Source: JAWXBA01 sp048499805 (GTDB lineage Bacteria > Gemmatimonadota > Gemmatimonadetes > Gemmatimonadales > GWC2-71-9). From it: a stretch of DNA of 64,000 nucleotides. The stretch lies in the NCBI GenBank assembly GCA_048499805.1, contig JASNZF010000001.1, forward strand, positions 558,001 through 622,000. Direction: 5' to 3'. The position numbers and the translations under genes were made by a program. Position 1 is the stretch's first letter. Each line of letters opens with the position of its first letter. The notes under the pieces are model-generated. The model saw only the letters and a program-made list of their open reading frames with translations. It was not told the origin of the DNA and made no database searches. This document shows, in pieces, positions 61,960-64,000 of this stretch.

Positions 61960-63377
61960 GCGCCCTCTTCCTGCTCCAGACCGCCGCCGAGCGCCTGGAG
62001 GCGGCCCGCACCGGGCTCAATACCCCGCTGGGCGAGCGGCTGATCGGGATCCTCGGCATCGCGACGATGCTGGGCCTCACGGTGCTGATGTCCTACAACC
62101 GCAAGGCCATCAACTGGAAGCTGGTCGCCAGCGGGTTGGGGCTCCAGGCGGTCTTCGGGGTGATCGTCCTCAAGACCGATGCCGGGCGGGCGGTCTTCGC
62201 CAAGGTGGGCGACGCGATCACCGGGCTGCTCCGGTTCCAGGAGGAGGGCGCCCGGTTCGTGTTCGGCAACCTGGTGCAGTCCACCGTACCGGTGACCGGG
62301 ACCGGGGTGGATCCCAGCGCGGGGATGGTGGCGCAGACCGGGGCGTTCTTCGCCTTCAACGTGCTGCCCACGATCATCTTCTTTTCGTCGCTGATGTCGG
62401 TGCTCTACTACCTCGGCGTGATGCAGTGGGTGGTCAAGGGGCTTGCCTGGGTCATGCAGAAGACCCTGGGGACCTCGGGGGCCGAGACCCTCTCCGCCTC
62501 GGGCAACATCTTCCTGGGCCAGACCGAGGCGCCCCTGCTCATCAAGCCGTTCGTCGGCTCGATGACCCGGTCGGAACTCACCACCGTCATGGTCGGCGGG
62601 TTCGCGACGGTGGCCGGGGGGGTGCTGGCGGCGTACGTGGGGATGCTGTCGGGGTGGTTTCCGGGAATCGCGAGCCATCTCCTCGCCGCCAGCGTCATGA
62701 ACGCCCCCGCCGGCCTGGTGCTGGCCAAGATCCTCTGCCCCGAGACCGGCGATCCGGTCACCCGCGGCGGCCTGCCGACCGACGCGCTCCGGGACGCCGA
62801 TGAGCCCCCGCAGTCGGGGCTGCGCGGCCTCTTCCGGTTCCGTCGCAAGACCGACGACGCCAACGTGATCGAGGCCGCCGCTTCGGGGGCCGCCACCGGC
62901 GTCCAGCTGGCCATCAACGTGGCCGCCATGCTGATGGCGTTCGTCGCCCTGGTGGCGCTGGTCAACTTCCTCCTCGGCTGGGGCGGGGCCTTCGTCGGCA
63001 ACCCCGACCTGAGCCTCCAGGGGATCCTGGGCTTCATCCTGCGCCCGCTGGCCTGGGTGATGGGCGTGCCCTGGCAGGACACCGCCTACGTCGGCAGCCT
63101 GATCGGCATCAAGACCTCGCTCAATGAATTCGTCGCCTACGCCCAGTTCGCCGGTGACCTCGGTGCCGGCCAGCTCCTCGAGCCGCGCAGCGCCATCATC
63201 CTGACCTACGCCCTGCTCGGCTTCGCCAATTTCTCCTCCATCGCCATCCAGATCGGCGGGATCGGCGGCCTGGCCCCCGAGCGCAAGGCCGACATCGCCA
63301 AGCTCGGCCTGCGGGCGATGATCGCCGGCAACCTGGCTGCGTTCATGTCGGCCTCGCTGGCGGGCATGCTGGTATGA
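61956..63377 (+). CDS. Concentrative nucleoside transporter (CNT/NupC family)
   Basis: 473 residues from GTG 61956 (GTGA overlap with add). Domains: N-terminal transmembrane helices, the CNT core with GNIFLGQTEAPLL (nucleoside-contact motif), the GGFATVAGGVLAAYV helix, and the C-terminal segment GIKTSLNEFVAY and ALLGFANFSSIAIQIGG. These are the nucleoside- and cation-contacting motifs. A hydrophilic loop of about 60 residues (250-310) separates the halves. It imports nucleosides with H+ or Na+. Confidence 0.95.
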   Translation: MSALFLLQTAAERLEAARTGLNTPLGERLIGILGIATMLGLTVLMSYNRKAINWKLVASGLGLQAVFGVIVLKTDAGRAVFAKVGDAITGLLRFQEEGARFVFGNLVQSTVPVTGTGVDPSAGMVAQTGAFFAFNVLPTIIFFSSLMSVLYYLGVMQWVVKGLAWVMQKTLGTSGAETLSASGNIFLGQTEAPLLIKPFVGSMTRSELTTVMVGGFATVAGGVLAAYVGMLSGWFPGIASHLLAASVMNAPAGLVLAKILCPETGDPVTRGGLPTDALRDADEPPQSGLRGLFRFRRKTDDANVIEAAASGAATGVQLAINVAAMLMAFVALVALVNFLLGWGGAFVGNPDLSLQGILGFILRPLAWVMGVPWQDTAYVGSLIGIKTSLNEFVAYAQFAGDLGAGQLLEPRSAIILTYALLGFANFSSIAIQIGGIGGLAPERKADIAKLGLRAMIAGNLAAFMSASLAGMLV

Positions 63378-64000
63378 TGCCCCACGAAGAGGCCGCGGCG
63401 GTGATCCGGTCCCGCCTGCTCGGCCGCGCCCCGGATGTCGCCATCACCCTGGGGTCGGGCCTGGGTGGCCTGGCCAGCCGGATCACCCACGCGATCCGGA
63501 TACCGTACGGCGAGATCCCCGGCTTCCACGCCCCGAGCGTCGAGGGGCACAAGGGGGAGCTGGTCATCGGCGAGCTGGCCGGGCGCCCCGTGCTCGCCCA
63601 GAGCGGCCGCTTCCACATGTATGAGGGGTACTCGGCCCAGGACGCCGTGCTGCCGGTGCGCACCTTCCATGCCCTTGGCATCGAGACCCTCATCGTGACC
63701 AACGCCGCCGGCGGGGTCAATCGCGCGTTCGGCCCCGGCACGATCATGCTGATCACCGACCACCTCAACATGAGCGGCCGGACCCCCCTCGAGGGGCCGG
63801 TCGTGCCGGGGGAGCAGCGCTTTCCCGACATGACCGAAGCGTACGACAAGGGCCTCCAGGCCCTGGCACGCCGGGTGGCGGCGGAGGCCGGTATCGACCT
63901 GTCGGAGGGGGTCTACCTCGCCCTGCTGGGCCCGTCGTACGAGACCCCGGCCGAAGTGCGGATGTACGAAAAGCTGGGCGCCGATGCGGTCGGCATGAGC
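63374..64000 (+). CDS. Purine nucleoside phosphorylase, cut by the window edge
   Basis: The first 209 codons from ATG 63374 (ATGA overlap with the transporter stop; a second ATG follows). Motifs of the trimeric inosine-guanosine PNP (PunA) family: LGSGLGGL (phosphate site), GRFHMYEGY, TNAAGGVN, LITDHLNMSG and LGPSYETPAEVRM, ending at DAVGMS. It splits inosine/guanosine with phosphate to base and ribose 1-phosphate, the next step after adenosine deaminase. The C-terminus is outside the window. Confidence 0.95.
   Translation, partial: MMPHEEAAAVIRSRLLGRAPDVAITLGSGLGGLASRITHAIRIPYGEIPGFHAPSVEGHKGELVIGELAGRPVLAQSGRFHMYEGYSAQDAVLPVRTFHALGIETLIVTNAAGGVNRAFGPGTIMLITDHLNMSGRTPLEGPVVPGEQRFPDMTEAYDKGLQALARRVAAEAGIDLSEGVYLALLGPSYETPAEVRMYEKLGADAVGMS

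Overview
The window is high-GC bacterial DNA with almost no non-coding space: no gene-free gap exceeds about 250 bases. The overall style suggests a Gemmatimonadota-like, diderm bacterium. It has many lipoproteins with lipobox signal peptides, a TonB-dependent receptor, DUF5916 and other outer-membrane barrels, a porin, several eukaryotic-like Ser/Thr kinases with extracellular propeller or TPR domains, and a eukaryotic-type DERA next to a double-domain aldehyde dehydrogenase. This assignment is an inference; no rRNA gene is present to confirm it.

Layout. 1-5.4 kb: two divergent envelope genes, a GspE/PilB-type ATPase fused to a response-regulator receiver domain, and a NUDIX hydrolase. 5.4-11.8 kb (minus): a lipoprotein, a lipoprotein with an FN3 domain and beta-helix, its TonB-dependent receptor partner, and a hexapeptide acyltransferase. 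11.9-20.5 kb (minus): a proteostasis block, tig-clpP-clpX-engB, then a small membrane protein, tRNA-Leu(UAG), htrA/degP and dnaK. 20.7-29.3 kb: a tyrosine phenol-lyase-like enzyme, a pirin, two Ser/Thr kinases and a DUF5916 protein. 29.4-42.2 kb: a metzincin-type lipoprotein, a small P-loop ATPase, secreted proteins, a Tat-exported amidase, a PP2C phosphatase followed by a third kinase with TPRs, an Ig-like lipoprotein and an exported Rossmann-like protein. 42.3-46.6 kb: a rhomboid protease, deoC and an ALDH16-like aldehyde dehydrogenase. 46.6-57.5 kb (minus): a complete PHO cluster. 57.6-64 kb (plus): a nucleotide/nucleoside salvage operon.

The PHO cluster reads arsR-like, phoB, phoR, porin, pstS, pstC, pstA, pstB, pstB, phoU, ppx. 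Arrays of GT[C/A]AC units repeated at exactly 11 bp lie in front of both the porin-pstS unit and the pst operon, and I read them as Pho boxes. The cluster would sense phosphate limitation, take phosphate across both membranes and link uptake to polyphosphate turnover. The adjoining plus-strand operon (tandem nucleotidase, small uncharacterised protein, adenosine deaminase, CNT nucleoside transporter, purine nucleoside phosphorylase) would harvest phosphate and nucleosides from extracellular nucleotides. deoC plus the aldehyde dehydrogenase could finish off the pentose.

Three genes appear to need CTG start codons, several others look nearly leaderless (a -10-like hexamer 6-9 nt before a start without a Shine-Dalgarno), and many operon junctions use GTGA or ATGA overlaps. 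Two places carry short tandem repeats in inverted arrangement, one of them inside the aldehyde dehydrogenase coding sequence.
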